Shown piece by piece: positions 35,347 through 47,060 of a stretch of 64,000 nucleotides of DNA. The position numbers were made by a program, and so were the translations under genes. The stretch covers positions 866,001-930,000 of the forward strand of contig CM049310.1 in assembly GCA_026874595.1 (NCBI GenBank), in the 5' to 3' direction. The first letter of the stretch is position 1. Every line of letters starts with the position of its first letter. The notes below the pieces were generated by a model. That model worked only from the letters and a program-made list of their open reading frames with translations. It ran no database searches and was not told the origin of the DNA. This stretch comes from Sipunculus nudus (Eukaryota; Annelida; Sipuncula; Golfingiida; Sipunculidae).

Positions 35347-38300
35347 GTATCCACCAGAGTTTTGCGGATACTATGTTCTCAGTTGGACAGCGACGGCAGC
35401 AGCGCCATCGCCGCATAGGTTTCCGGAGAACTCCTCCATTACCACTGGGCAGAATTTTTTTTAAATTCAAAATTATGATCGGTCACATGTGAACTGCTGC
35501 GCCCTCATTTTTGGTTGACCTCTAACCTTTCCTCTCTGCCCAGCGTCCATTTGTGCGTCTGTTCCCACACATAAACCCACATATCTTGGGAAACGTTTGA
35601 CCAATAAGGCTAAAGATTTTGCACAAATGTAGCCCTTGGAAAGCTTTATAACATACACTAAAAATGGTAGCGCTACCTGCAACTATTTTAGCACAGCGTC
35701 CATCTGTTCATCTGCCTTGGGATAAAAACACTCATATCTCTGCATTGGTTGGACTTATCCATCTGAAATTTTGCAGGTTTATACTTCTTGGATAGCTTTC
35801 TTGATTTTATGTTAGGTGGCGCCACCTACATTAATGTTTAAGCTGCAGACATCCAAGCTCATATCTCGGGAACCATTTGACCAGTTGGGCCAAAATTTTG
35901 CATGTGTACAGATCTCCCATAGCTCTATATCATACACAAAACTGGTGGTGCCACCTGCAACCATTTTTGCACAGCGTCCATCTGTTCATCTGCCTTGGGA
36001 TAAAATCACTCATATCTCGGCAGTGGTTTGACATATCTGCCAAAAATTTTGCAGGTTTATACTTCTTGGATAGCTTTCTGGATTTTGTGGCAGGTGGTGC
36101 CACCTACATTCATGTTTAAGCTGCAGACATCCAAGCTCATATCTCGGGAACCATTTGACCAGTTGGGCCAAAATTTTGCATGTGTACAGATCTCCCATGG
36201 CTCTATATCATACACAAAACTGGTGGTGCCACCTGCAACCATTTTTGCACAGCGTCCATCTGTTCATCTGCCTTGGGATAAAATCACTCATATCTCGGCA
36301 GTGGTTTGACATATCTGCCAAAAATTTTGCAGGTTCATACTTCTTTGATAGCTTTCTGGATTTTGTGGCAGGTGGTGCCACCTACATTTATGTATACTCT
36401 GTAGACATTCAGGCTTATATCTCAGGACTGGTTTGACATATCCCCTTGAAATTTCGCATGTGTATAGATCTCACATAACTTTTAATCATAAACAAAATTG
36501 GTGGCAACACCTGCCACCATTTTTGCACAGCATCTGTCTGTTTGTCTGCCATGGGCTAAAATCACTCATATCTCAGTAGTGGTTTGACTTATCTGCCTAG
36601 AATTTTGCATGTTTATTCATATTGGATAGCTTTCTGGATTTTTTTGGCAGGTGGTGCCACCTACATTTATGTATTTGCTGCAGACATTCAGGCATATATC
36701 TCAGGACTGGTTTGACATATCCCCCTGAAATTTTGCATGTGTATAGATCTCACATAGCTCTTTATTATACACAAAATTTGTGGCGCCACCTGCCACCATT
36801 TTTGCACAGCATCTGTCTGTTTGTCTGCTGTGGGCTAAAATCTCTCATATCTCAGTAGTCGTTTGACTTATCTGCCTAAAATTTTGCATGTTTATACATC
36901 TTGGATAGCTTTCTGGATTTTTTGGCAGGTGGCGCCACCTACGTCTATGTATTTGCTGCAGACATTCAGGCATATATTTCAGGACTGGTTTGACACATCC
37001 CCCCTGAAATTTTGCATGTGTATAGACTCACATATCTCTTAATCATACACAAAATTTATGGCGCCGCCTGCCACCATTTTTGCACAGCGTCCGTCTGTTC
37101 ATCTGCCTTGGGATAAAAACACTCATACCTCTGCATTGGTTGGACTTATCATCCTGAAATTTTGCATGTGTATACATCCTGGACAGCTTTCTTTTTTTTT
37201 ATGACAGGTGGCGCCACCTACATTCACGTCTAAGCTGCAGACATCCAAGCTCATATCTCGGGAACTATATGACCCATGGGGCCAAAATTTTGCATGTGTA
37301 TAGATCTATCATAGCTCTTTATCATACTCAAAACTGGTGGCGCCACCTGCAGCCATTTTTGCACAGCCTCCATCTGTTCATCTGCCTTGGGATAAAATCA
37401 CTCATATCTCACCTGGGTATGACTTATCCACCTAAAATTTTGCAGGTTTATACATCTGTGACAGCTTTCTGGTTTTATGACAGGTGGCGCCACCTACATT
37501 CAAATTTATGCTGCATACATCCAAGCTCATATCTAAGAAACCATTTGACTGATTGGGCAAATATTTTGCATGTTTATAGATCTCACATAGCTCTTTATCA
37601 CTCGCAAAACTAGTGGCGCCACCTGCAATCATTTTTGCACAGCATCCGTCTGTTTGTTTGCTGTGGGCTAAAATCACTCATATCTCAGAAGTGGTTTGAC
37701 TTATCTGCCTTAAACTTTGCAGGTTTATACATCTTGGATAGCTTTCTGCATTTTGTGGCAGGTGGCACCACCTACATTTATGTATACTCTGCAGACATTC
37801 AGGCTTATATCTCAGGACTGGTTTGACATATCCCCCTGAAATTTCGCATGTGTATAGATCTCACATAACTTTTAATCATACACAAAATTGGTGGCAACAC
37901 CTGCCACCATTTTTGCACAGCGTCCGTCTGTTTGTCTGCCGTGGGCTAAAATCCCTCATATCTTAGTAGTGGTGTGTCTAATCTGCCTAAAACTTTGCAA
38001 GTTTATACATCTTGGATAGCTTTCTCGATTTTTGTGGCAGGTGGCCCCACCTATATTTATGTATTTGCTGCACACATTCTGGCTTATATATCAGGACTGG
38101 TTTGACATATCCCCCTGAAATTTTGCATGTGTATAGATCTCACATACCTCTTAACCATACACAAAATTGGTGGCGCCACCTGCCACCATTTTGGCACAGT
38201 GTCCATCTGTTTGTCTGCTGTGGGCTAAAATCACTCATATCTCAGTAGTGGTTTGACTTATCTGCCTAAAATTTTGCATGTTTATACATCTTGGACAGCT

Positions 38301-38479
38301 TTCTGGATTTTGTGGTACGTGGCGCAACCTACATACACATTTCAGCTGCAGACATCCAGGCTATTATGCAACACACCTCACTCTATTTCCCCTTGCCACT
38401 CAATCCATGCCTCACTTCACCTTTCCCACTCTGATTTTGGAGGATACATGTAGTCGCTTGTTGAATACCTGTATTCTTG
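35347..38479 (+). mobile_element. Family A element nested in right C, copy A5 (longest)
   Basis: The 5' hairpin GTATCCACCAGAG/TTTTGCGGATAC is at 35347. The 3' hairpin is decayed (GTAGTCGCTTGTTGAATAC) and CTTG replaces CTAG at 38476-38479. About eleven palindromes mark the modules. Some modules are almost identical neighbours, for example around 35944 and 36222, 278 bases apart. Since 278 is not a multiple of three, the open frames seen here change with each module and are not coding. Confidence 0.85.
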
Positions 38480-39092
38480 TTTTTGTGTTGTGTGCACCCA
38501 TGCCAGAATTGCAGCAGTGATGTTTGTTTAATTGTTTCTTGTTCTAAGTGTTTAGTGCTTGCATATTTCATAAACATATTACACATGTTCTTGAAAAGTA
38601 ATGGTCCAGCATTGAAGCATTATACCTGGTGTAATCTCATTGCACAGGTTTGCATCAGGCCTGTAGGCCTTGTTATATAAATCAACACATATAAAAGCAA
38701 GTGTTTGTTCTTATGATATGTGGATATGTACCTGGATTCAGGATGGCTTTTTAACAATCACTCTTTATCCGTCGTCCGTCCGGCCATCCGGCCGTCTGTC
38801 CGTTAACAAGGCACAAATCGTAACCACTGGACCTGGAATCTTTTAACTTTACATCCAGGGAGGTCCATGAATAATCTCCTTGGAAACCTAGAATAAGGTC
38901 TCTGTTACCCATATTCTTCAAGCTATGGGGCTCCGAAGTACCCCCCCAGAATAATGAAAAATTTGATACAAAAGCTAGAATATCTGAACAACTAACACAT
39001 TTATCACCATGATTCTTTGCATGGATATTAGTCATGGAGTGTTTCATCAGTTTCTGCAGACTGGTGGCGCCACCTGAATTTTTTTATGATTT

Positions 39093-40966
39093 TTAGCTCA
39101 GCTGACTATAAGTCATCTGAGCTATAGTCGTGGTCCATTGTCCGTCGTCCGTCCGTCTGTCTGTCTGTCAGTCCGTAGATGTGGCACGTTTTGAAACCGT
39201 AAGACCTAGGAATCCAAAAATTCAGCATAATGTTAGATGTCCCCAAGATCTCCTACCAAGCCGAAAACTTGGTTTTTGCGACTTTATTCCTTTGAGAAAT
39301 TAAGGAAAAACCTCAATTTTTTATTAAAATCCTATTTTCACACTTCAGGACTGCCTAATATCAAAACCTCTCATCTGTTTTTCCTCATATTTACCATAAA
39401 TATTCTTCTATATAGTTCCTATGTACATGCAAGAAATTAAGTCTGTAAAGTATAAATTCTTTAAGTTATGGGCCCAAACATAATGGACTTTGTAAAAAAT
39501 CAGGAAAAATAATAACTCACCTAACATGAAAAATTTTGAAACTAGAGTCTATTTTCTCAAGTATATAACTATGTTTAATTAAGATTTAATTGTTTACCGA
39601 AAATTAGATCTGAATTATTATAAATTTTTTAAGTTATTAGCTTAAAAAAAATCAGTACCTTAAATTTTGCCCAACTTTGACCATGGCATGTTTTTTTCCT
39701 GTAAGCACCATTGATTTAATTTTCACAGCATGTAAACATAAATATTTAGTTTGTCTAAATCTGAAATTTGAAAATAAAAGCTTAGAAAATTAAGCTAGTT
39801 ATTGATTTTTTTTTCTGTAGTCACTTGCTTTGATTACAGATACAGGGTCCCACTCCAGGTCACTGGAAGTCAGCTATGCCAGGGTTTCTGATTTGTTACA
39901 GTCACTGGGGGAGAGTTATTCTCATATCACCAATCACACCCCCCCCCCCCCCCCCCCCCCCCCGCGCAAACCCAACCCACCATGTGTTATCCACTATTTG
40001 TTATTGTTTTCACTGTATCTCCTTAATTGTAATGCTGTTTCCACTCTGATATGCAAAAACTTTCCTTGAAAGAATATTTCAAGGTGTAATCAAGAAGATG
40101 CAATGTTGTGTAATGTAGCATTTTTAAAGAAATCAATTTTCTTTTAAATGATTTTAACAAATATAATTGAACCCATCAGTATGCTTAAATTATTATAAAA
40201 TATGAAGCACATTATGGATAAATGAAGACACAATTAAAAATTGTGAAATCTAAATCAAGTATTATTTTTAGATATTTATTGTTTTGCAGATTTAAAAGAT
40301 ATATTTTTGTGGTAAAAAATAAATAAACATTTGTATGCATGATGTGGTGTTATCTGACAAGATTGAGATTTATGATGATGCAGTTGAGAATTATGAATCA
40401 ACTTTTATATTCAGATATATATGTTAAATTGGAAATGTATAGAAATATAAACTTAAATTAGAAAATAATGATGTGATAAAAAAATGGGGATTTAATACAA
40501 ACATTTGTTCATTATTTACCTGCCTCAGCAGAATTTGAGATCAGGATTTGTTTGCCCTGTTTAATGTTGTTTATTAGCTGTATTTCAACTGTATACATTT
40601 CATTAAAAAAATACATATATATTTAATAATATATATTATACAAAAAAATATATCCAATTGAACAAATGTGTAAACTACTGAAATGTCAACAGGTAATCGA
40701 AAAAACAACTAATGATCATGGTTATAGTACAGATCATTTGTTCACAAACTGCTCACATGCTTTAGTTTTAACATTAGGAAACACATGGTCAGGTCACAAA
40801 ATATTTTTTGCAACAATTTCTTGCTCATCAATACAAACCAATCATAAAAACCAACCATGGCCTTTATTACCTCTTCCTCTTACACTTTATCTCCATTTGA
40901 TATTATTTTAGATTTTTACCTTCAAGGTTAACGTCAGCTGAGCACAGTGACCCATAGGTCCCTTGT
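39093..40966 (+). mobile_element. B-family element, complete and uninterrupted
   Basis: A reference copy of about 1.87 kb. The 5' hairpin is AGCTCAG-TGACT-ATA-AGTCA-CTGAGCT (39095-39121). The leader is GTCGTGGTCC plus GTCCGTC repeats, the body is AT-rich, a C23 tract sits at 39941-39963, and the 3' end is TCAGCTGAGCACAGTGACCC ATAGGTCCCTTG before TTTATG. The flanks ATTTTTTTATGATTTT and TTTATGATTTTTTTTCTC are one continuous B2 module tail, so the insertion point is clear. No protein is encoded. Confidence 0.85.
39941..39963. repeat. Poly-C tract
   Basis: About 23 consecutive C inside the B element. Compare the homopolymer zones at 382-402, 8983-9062, 41829-41851, 57927-57948 and 61596-61611. 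Confidence 0.9.
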
Positions 40967-42848
40967 TTATGATTTTTTTTCTCTATTTTTGAGACCTCAA
41001 AAGATGCCGTCATCTGTTAACAAGGCACAAATCATAACCGCTGGACCTGGAATCTTCTCACTTTACATTGAGAGAGGTCTATGAAAAGTCTTCCTGGAAA
41101 CCTGGAATTAGATCTCTGTTACCCATATCCTTCAAGCTATTGGGCTCCGAAGTACCCCGCAGAATAACTAAAAATTTGATACAAAAGCTCAAGTATCTGA
41201 ACAACTAATGCATTGATCACCATGATTCTTTGCATGGATATTAATCATGGAGTGTTTCATCAGTTTCTGCAGACTGGTGGCGCCACCTGAATTTTTTTAT
41301 GATTTTTTATGACTTTTTTTTCTCTATTTTGAGACTTCAAAAGATGCCGTCATCTGTTAACAGGGCACGAATCGTAACCGCTGGACCTGGAATCTTCTAA
41401 CTTTACATCCTGATAGTTCCATGAAAAGTCTCCTTGAAAACCTAGAATTAGATCTCTGTTACCCATATTCTTCAAGGTATGGGACTCCAAAGTACCCCCC
41501 AGAATAATGAAAAATTTGTTACAAAAGCTCAAGTATCTGAACAACTAATGCATTGATCACAGTGATTCTTAGCATAGATATTGATCTTGGGGTTTTACAT
41601 CAGTTTTTGCAGAATGGTGGTGCCACCTGTATTTTTCAATTTTTTTTCTCTATTTGTGAGACTTTAAAAGATGCAGTCATCTGTTAACAGCACACAAATC
41701 TTGATGACTGGACTTAGAATCTTCTGTCTCAACATGCAGGGAGGCCCATGAAAAGTCTCTTTGGAAACCTGGTATTAGGTCTCTGTTACCCAAAACCTGT
41801 GAGCTATGGGGCTTCCAAGAAACCCCCTCTCCCCCCCCCCCCCCCCCCCCCGGAATAATAGACAATTTGATAGAAAAGCTTAAGTATCTGAACAACTTAT
41901 GCATCGATCACCATGATTCTTTGCATGGATATTGATTATGGAGTGTTTCATCAGTTTCTGCACCACCTGTATTTTTTCAATATTTTACTATTTTATTTAT
42001 CTATTTTTGAGACCTTAAAAGATGTGGTCATCTGTTTACAGGGCACAAATCGTAACGACTAGACCTAGAATTTTCTTTCTTGACATGCTGGGAGGTCCAT
42101 GAAAAGTCTCCATAGAAACCCGAAAGTTGGTCTCTGTCACCCATATTATCCAAGCTATGGGGCTCAGAAGTACCCCCTAGAATAACTAAAAATTTGATAC
42201 AAAAGCTCTGGTATCTGAACAACTAGTGCATTGATCAGCATTATTCTTTGCATGCATATGAAACTGAGTGTTTCATCAGTTTCTGGTGACCGGTGGCACC
42301 ACTTGTATTTTTTCGATTTTTTATGATTTTTTTTCTCTATTTTGAGACCTTAAAAGATGCAGTCGTCCCTTAACAGGGCTTAAATTGTAACCATTGGTCC
42401 TAGAATCTTCAAACTTGCCACCCAGGGAGATCTGTAAAAGTCTCTTTAAAGCATGAATTAAGGTTTCTGATACCCATATTTTCTGAGCTATGGGGCTTAT
42501 TAAGTAGGGCACAAATCATTACCATGGGGTCCAGAATCTTCTAACTTGACATACTGAGAGTTCCTAAAAAGTTCTCCCCAGAAACCTGACATTGGGTCAC
42601 AGTTAACCTATATTCTCAGAGTTTTGGGGTATGTTTGCACCCCAGAAATAATGCAAACTGAACACAAATTGCCAAATTCTTCATGAAAGGCTGGTTGGAT
42701 TGTCATCAAATTTGTTGTGCTTATGGGTCTTGATGAACTTAAGCTAATATCCATTAACAATGAAGCCATCTATCTTAATTAGTTGTCTGTGCAAGAACAT
42801 ATTATCAACATGTCAGTCAGCTGAGCGTCATGACCCATGGGTCATTTG

Positions 42849-43797
42849 TTTTTTTATTTCAAGACTCTAAGTCATGCTTTCTGAATTTCTTTTCTTTCAG
42901 GTTTGGCAGTTTACCTACTCTGCTGACCCCATTGAAAAGCAGAGTGATAATAAAAAATATTGGACCTACACTTTAACATTTGCATATCTGTAAATCTGAT
43001 ATGAGGGCCTGAACATGCCTTTTGAATTGTTTTGGACATTCATTACTGTAACATCCTTTGGAGAATTTGCCCCAAGTTTAGTCTCTTATCGGAGGATGTG
43101 TGGTATCAAATGTCAGACTTGTCAGAAATCCATTAGGTCTGCCAGTTAGCCACCTAAGAAATCCTTTTTTTCAGTGCAGTTTCAGTGATTTTATTCATTG
43201 TTTGGTCCGATTTAGAGAATGTTTGTTGTCTGATTTCAGACCTGTCAGAAGTCCAATATGGCCACCAGACAACCATCTTTAAATTCCTTTTGATCATATT
43301 ATCTCAAGAACTGTTAAAGTGAATGCAGTCGGACTTATATTTACTTAATCTTGTTAAGGATTGGGTCAAATATTTCTTAATAAATATTACCATCATTTAT
43401 AAAAGTGCAGTACAGTTGGCTTGTATTGAATAAAGTTCATACAAAAGCACCCGTTTCTCAATAATTCTTGGATGGATTTCCTTGATTTTGGCTATATATT
43501 TTGATCTCATATTTGCCCTTTGTGGTGTTCCTTTTGAGACTGATAGGTATCAAGCAAGCTATGGGAATAGTTCCTGATAGCTTAACAATCATATATTTTT
43601 CCACAGACCATCAATTCACTGTGTTTTAAACAGCCATAGGTGATATATATTTCTGTTGTCGTAGAAAATTTCAACAATTGGCAAATTGGTTCTTCAAAAT
43701 TTGACTGGAAGTTGTGAATCTTAGCCAATGATGTCATGTTGAGGTCATGCTTGGCAGCTGAGTGTCATGACCAATGGGTCACTTATTTAATTAAAAA
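42849..43797 (+). mobile_element. B3: B-type 3' element with a different core
   Basis: Two diverged blocks around GACTTGTCAGAAATCCATTAG and TTTCAGACCTGTCAGAAGTCC (about 43105 and 43235) suggest a short tandem core. The end is GCAGCTGAGTGTCATGACCAATGGGTCACTTATTT (in two phrases), the B-type 3' terminus. It follows directly on B2. No start hairpin was found. Confidence 0.55.
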
Positions 43798-43869
43798 ATA
43801 GAATTAAAAAATTAAAAACCCTGTTATTTAGGTTCTTAAAGTATTGCTCTGTGATAAAGGCATTCTAAG

Positions 43870-44660
43870 GCTTATTATTTTACTCTGTGAACTTGTGGCA
43901 TGGTGCAGCTTCCACCATCCACTGTCCAACATCTGTTACCAAATATCTCAACAGCCACAGCAGCTGCCTTCATGAAACTTTGCAGAATTACTGATGATGG
44001 GATGAACATGCAAAAATAAGCTTTTGGTAGCGCCACCTATGTTGTCCTACTTTCTGCAGGCTGTAATCATCTTTTCTGCTTTTTCCTAGATATGTCATAA
44101 AGTATCAATATTTTTGCTTTCATATCAAAGTAAATAATTATTTAAAGGAAGAGGAATAAATGAGTATCAAGTAATTTTCAAGATGGCATCTTTCCAAAGG
44201 TTCAAATTTTGTCAATCACAATATTTGACAATTTGTTGTTTTTGCAGTCATGATACAATGTCTGTTACTAATTATCTTAGAAACTGCTGCAGCCTTCAGC
44301 ACAAAATTTCACAAGAATATTGAGCATATGACTGCTATTTGATTTTGTCCTGCAGGTGGCATTACCTGTGTTGACCTACTTTCAGCAGGCTGTTATAGTC
44401 TTTTCTGCCCTTTAAATATATGTGATTAAGTATTAATATTTTGGGTGTCATATCAAAGAAAACATTTCCTTGAAGGAAGGGAAATAAAATGAGTATAAAT
44501 TCAGTCAAATTAGTTTCAAGTAGGTGCCACTTACAGAACTTCAGATTTTGCCTTCTGATTAATCTATATCCTGTTCATCCTTGTCTCTCATATTTTAGTT
44601 CGCTCTCGCTGTAAACTTGTGCAATAGGACAGTCCCCTTGGAAAGGAATGAAAGGTATTT
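43870..44660 (+). mobile_element. Family C-like diverged fragment
   Basis: It begins CTGTGAACTTGTGGCATGGTG, similar to the C 5' end GTGAACCTGTGAGCTTATGC. It contains two repeats with TGGTAGCGCCACCTATGTTG and AGGTGGCATTACCTGTGTTG about 320 bases apart. No 3' end was found. Confidence 0.45.
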
Positions 44661-45439
44661 TTACATTCACTTTTTTCTTTCTTAATCACCCACCATTGTG
44701 TACATTAATGTTTCATGAGAAAAGGTAACATCTAGGAAGTTTGTGGAATACAAAATTTGTCTTGTTTTGGGTCTGGATCAAATACAAGAAGTAATCAGCT
44801 ACAGCTTGCCTGAAGATCCACCTGCCTTTTAGTATTAGATTTTTCCACCAGTTTTCCGCACCATTGGCAACTCCTTGCTAAGTAGGAGAACAGTACAAAT
44901 TGGGAATTTGCCCATACCAGTAAATGGATCCTTTCTGAGGTGGTAGCAAGCTTTCCTTGTCTGAAAGCCCATCTCTCCATAAAAAGTTCTGTATTAAATC
45001 ATTAATTAATAACGATGACTATCTTTTACATTTTTATGATCTGCAAACTAAATGAAAGAATGGCAGATATATCTGAAAATTTAATCTTTAATCATCTTAA
45101 ACGGCAAAGGACATTAATGGCTAAAGATAGTTCTTTGGGTTGTGTTTTATGTATTACTTACTGTTATGTTCCCACCCTGACAGTTAAAGGATACGGGACT
45201 ATGGGATATTGCTTCATACGTGTTCATTTCTTGTTCATTTCTTAAAAACAAAATTTAAGGTTCATGTACACCCACTTGAAACCATGCCCAATTGAGGACT
45301 CATTATTGAGTAATATAATAGGATTATGGTCATTCTATGGGCATATAATTTGGTATTAATGTTAGCATTTGTCCCCTCCCCCCCTTGCAGAGATATTATG
45401 TCCAGAACATCCTAGACATAAAGGCTCTGATTTTTGTGA
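44661..45439. other. Non-coding spacer
   Basis: Two short opposite-strand frames (44795-44980, 45015-45245) carry no known motif. No repeat is recognised. Confidence 0.4.
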
Positions 45440-45900
45440 CAAAACATCCTGGACAAAAGGATTGTAATGTCTGTGACAAAAAATGTTGGACAGAAGGTCT
45501 GTAATGTCTATGTCAAAACATCTTGGACAGAAAGGCTGTAATGTCTATGTCAAAACCTCTTGGACAGAAAGGCTGTTATGTCTGTGCCTAAACATCTTGG
45601 ACAGTAAGGCTGAAATGTCTATGTCAAAACATCTTGGACAGAAAGGTTGTAATATCTATGTCAAAACATTTTGGACAGAAAAGCTGTAATGTCTGTGCCT
45701 AAATATCTTGGACAGAAAGGCTGAAATGTCTATGTCAAAACATCTTGGACAGAAAGGTTGTAATGTCTGTGCTTAAACATCTTGAACAGAAAGGCTGAAA
45801 TGTCTGCGCCTAAACATATTGAACAGAAATGCTGTAATGTCTGTGCCTAAACATCTTGAACAGAGGCTGTAATATTAATGTCTATGGCCAAAACATGTAT
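45440..45900 (+). repeat. 37-bp minisatellite, about 12 degenerate copies
   Basis: The unit is CTTGGACAGAAAGGCTGTAA then TGTCTATGTCAAAACAT. TCTTGG recurs at 45521, 45558, 45595 and 45632, exactly 37 bases apart. Copies alternate between a TCTATGTCAAAACATC type and a TCTGTGCCTAAACATC type. Degenerate copies continue to about 46100. A 68-residue frame crosses it, but 37 is not a multiple of three and the frame only drifts through repeats. Confidence 0.9.
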
Positions 45901-46383
45901 CCTGGACAGAAGGGCAGAAATGGCTATGGCATAACATATAGATATCCTAGAAAAATAAGATTGTGGTAGATGTGGCCAAAATATCAGAGAAACAAGGGTC
46001 TAAATTGTAACTATGTCTGGCAAAAAGAAATCCTGGACAGATATCCTTAATGGTTGTAATGAAAAAAGCTGTACATTAATGTCTGTTGCAAAATATCTTA
46101 GAAAAGAAAGGCTCGAAATTTCTGTGATATATCTGTAATATTATCATCCAATATTCTGATTATGTTTAGGGGTATTACTTAGAAAGGGTTGCAATTTTCC
46201 TAGTATTCTTGTTCTTTCCCTAGATTCCCACCTCTCAATTGGTCTAAAACTAGAAACAGTGCTAAAAGATACCACTTGGCACAATACATTGGGTGCACCC
46301 GGGCATGCTTTTATATAGCCTGAGTCTGGTTTATTACTCTCCCACTGTCACTTTTTCCCTTCTGCTATCAGCAGACCATTGCC

Positions 46384-46863
46384 ATGAAATGTGAAAGAGG
46401 ACAAGTTGAGGTTAAACCATCACTTGGAAACAGGTGGTTTCCATGGAGTTGTGCTCTCTTCAGCATCCTCGTAAAACTGATGTATGGTGTACAAAGTGCA
46501 TCGCAAGTACATGGCTGCCTAAAAAATCCAATTTATCTTATGTGTAATGTTGTATTTATAATTGTGCTCATTTTGAATCATATGATAGAAAGAGTGGGTT
46601 GTGTGATTTTTAGGCGGCAGTATATATATTTATCACTTTATAAATGTGACACTGTGCAAATATTGTTACATATTAATATTCCCACACAGAAAAGAGATGG
46701 CGCAGGTGTGGGTTTTATATATTTTATATGTGTTCTGCCACACCTGTGTTATTCCTGTTACTCTTTACTTGTCAGATATACTAGCAGTGGAAGACTTAAC
46801 ACTACTTGTTTAAAGGCAGGTCCACAATCTAAATATTATTATAGTTCCCTGTTAATTGAATGA
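46384..46863 (+). CDS. Unrecognised 159-residue open frame, probably accidental
   Basis: This is the longest frame here that is not in an obvious repeat. The predicted protein is Tyr/Cys/Ile-rich with a hydrophobic stretch (about residues 52-65, LMCNVVFIIVLILN) and no motif I recognise. No intron signals or homologous copy are visible nearby, and codon content looks like AT-rich random sequence. I give it low weight. The surrounding 46000-47060 is otherwise unassigned, apart from a short TGTCAAGGCACAGGTCC motif at about 46921. Confidence 0.12.
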   Translation: MKCERGQVEVKPSLGNRWFPWSCALFSILVKLMYGVQSASQVHGCLKNPIYLMCNVVFIIVLILNHMIERVGCVIFRRQYIYLSLYKCDTVQILLHINIPTQKRDGAGVGFIYFICVLPHLCYSCYSLLVRYTSSGRLNTTCLKAGPQSKYYYSSLLIE

Positions 46864-47060
46864 AGATGAATTAAGGTTACTCAATCTATGATATAGAATG
46901 ATGTTATCTTTATAAATATGTCAAGGCACAGGTCCTGATCGGGACCTGTTATTTATAATGCTAACAATAGCTTACACAACAGTCCACATCTAATGTCATT
47001 TTTCCCATTTTGTCACAGATGCACAACAGCTCAAATCAATGTAGTTCAAATCTCATAATG

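Larger units (their letters stand above)
32605..38672 (+). mobile_element. Family C Helentron-like element with nested A (right copy)
   Basis: It starts TTTTTTAGTGAACCTGTGAG and ends GCACAGGTTTGCATCAGGCC TGTAGGCCTTG before TT. It is the inverted counterpart of 15943-20135. The stretches 34978-35193 and 18014-18229 (minus) translate identically over 71 codons, so the copies are very similar. It differs by a 466-bp tandem duplication near its start and by a longer nested A. CTATTTATAG lies at 34726 and 34788. There is no coding capacity. Confidence 0.85.
38745..42848 (+). mobile_element. B2 element: tandem ~310-bp modules, with B inserted
   Basis: The leader AATCACTCTTTATCCGTCG (5' hairpin lost) is followed by modules that each run from TTAACAGGGCACAAATCGTA through GGACCTGGAATCTTC, GGGCTCCGAAGTACCCCC and GAACAACTAATGCATTGATC to GACTGGTGGCGCCACCTG and a T-rich tail. 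Five or so modules are present, and the later ones are degraded. It ends GCTGAGCGTCATGACCCATGG GTCATTTG. It is split after the first module by the B copy at 39093-40966. Confidence 0.75.

Noticed and set aside
35816-36858. Runs of similar small proteins (for example frames with ILHVYRSPIALYHTQNWW) repeated many times
   Set aside because: They are readings of family A modules. Module length (278) is not a multiple of three and the same peptides appear on both strands at scattered sites, so no protein is under selection.
45483-45689. 68-residue repetitive peptide frame
   Set aside because: It only reads through the 37-bp minisatellite in shifting frames.
46384-46863. 159-residue frame as a host gene
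   Set aside because: No motif, no splice or promoter context and no homologue I can recognise. Kept only as a low-confidence entry.
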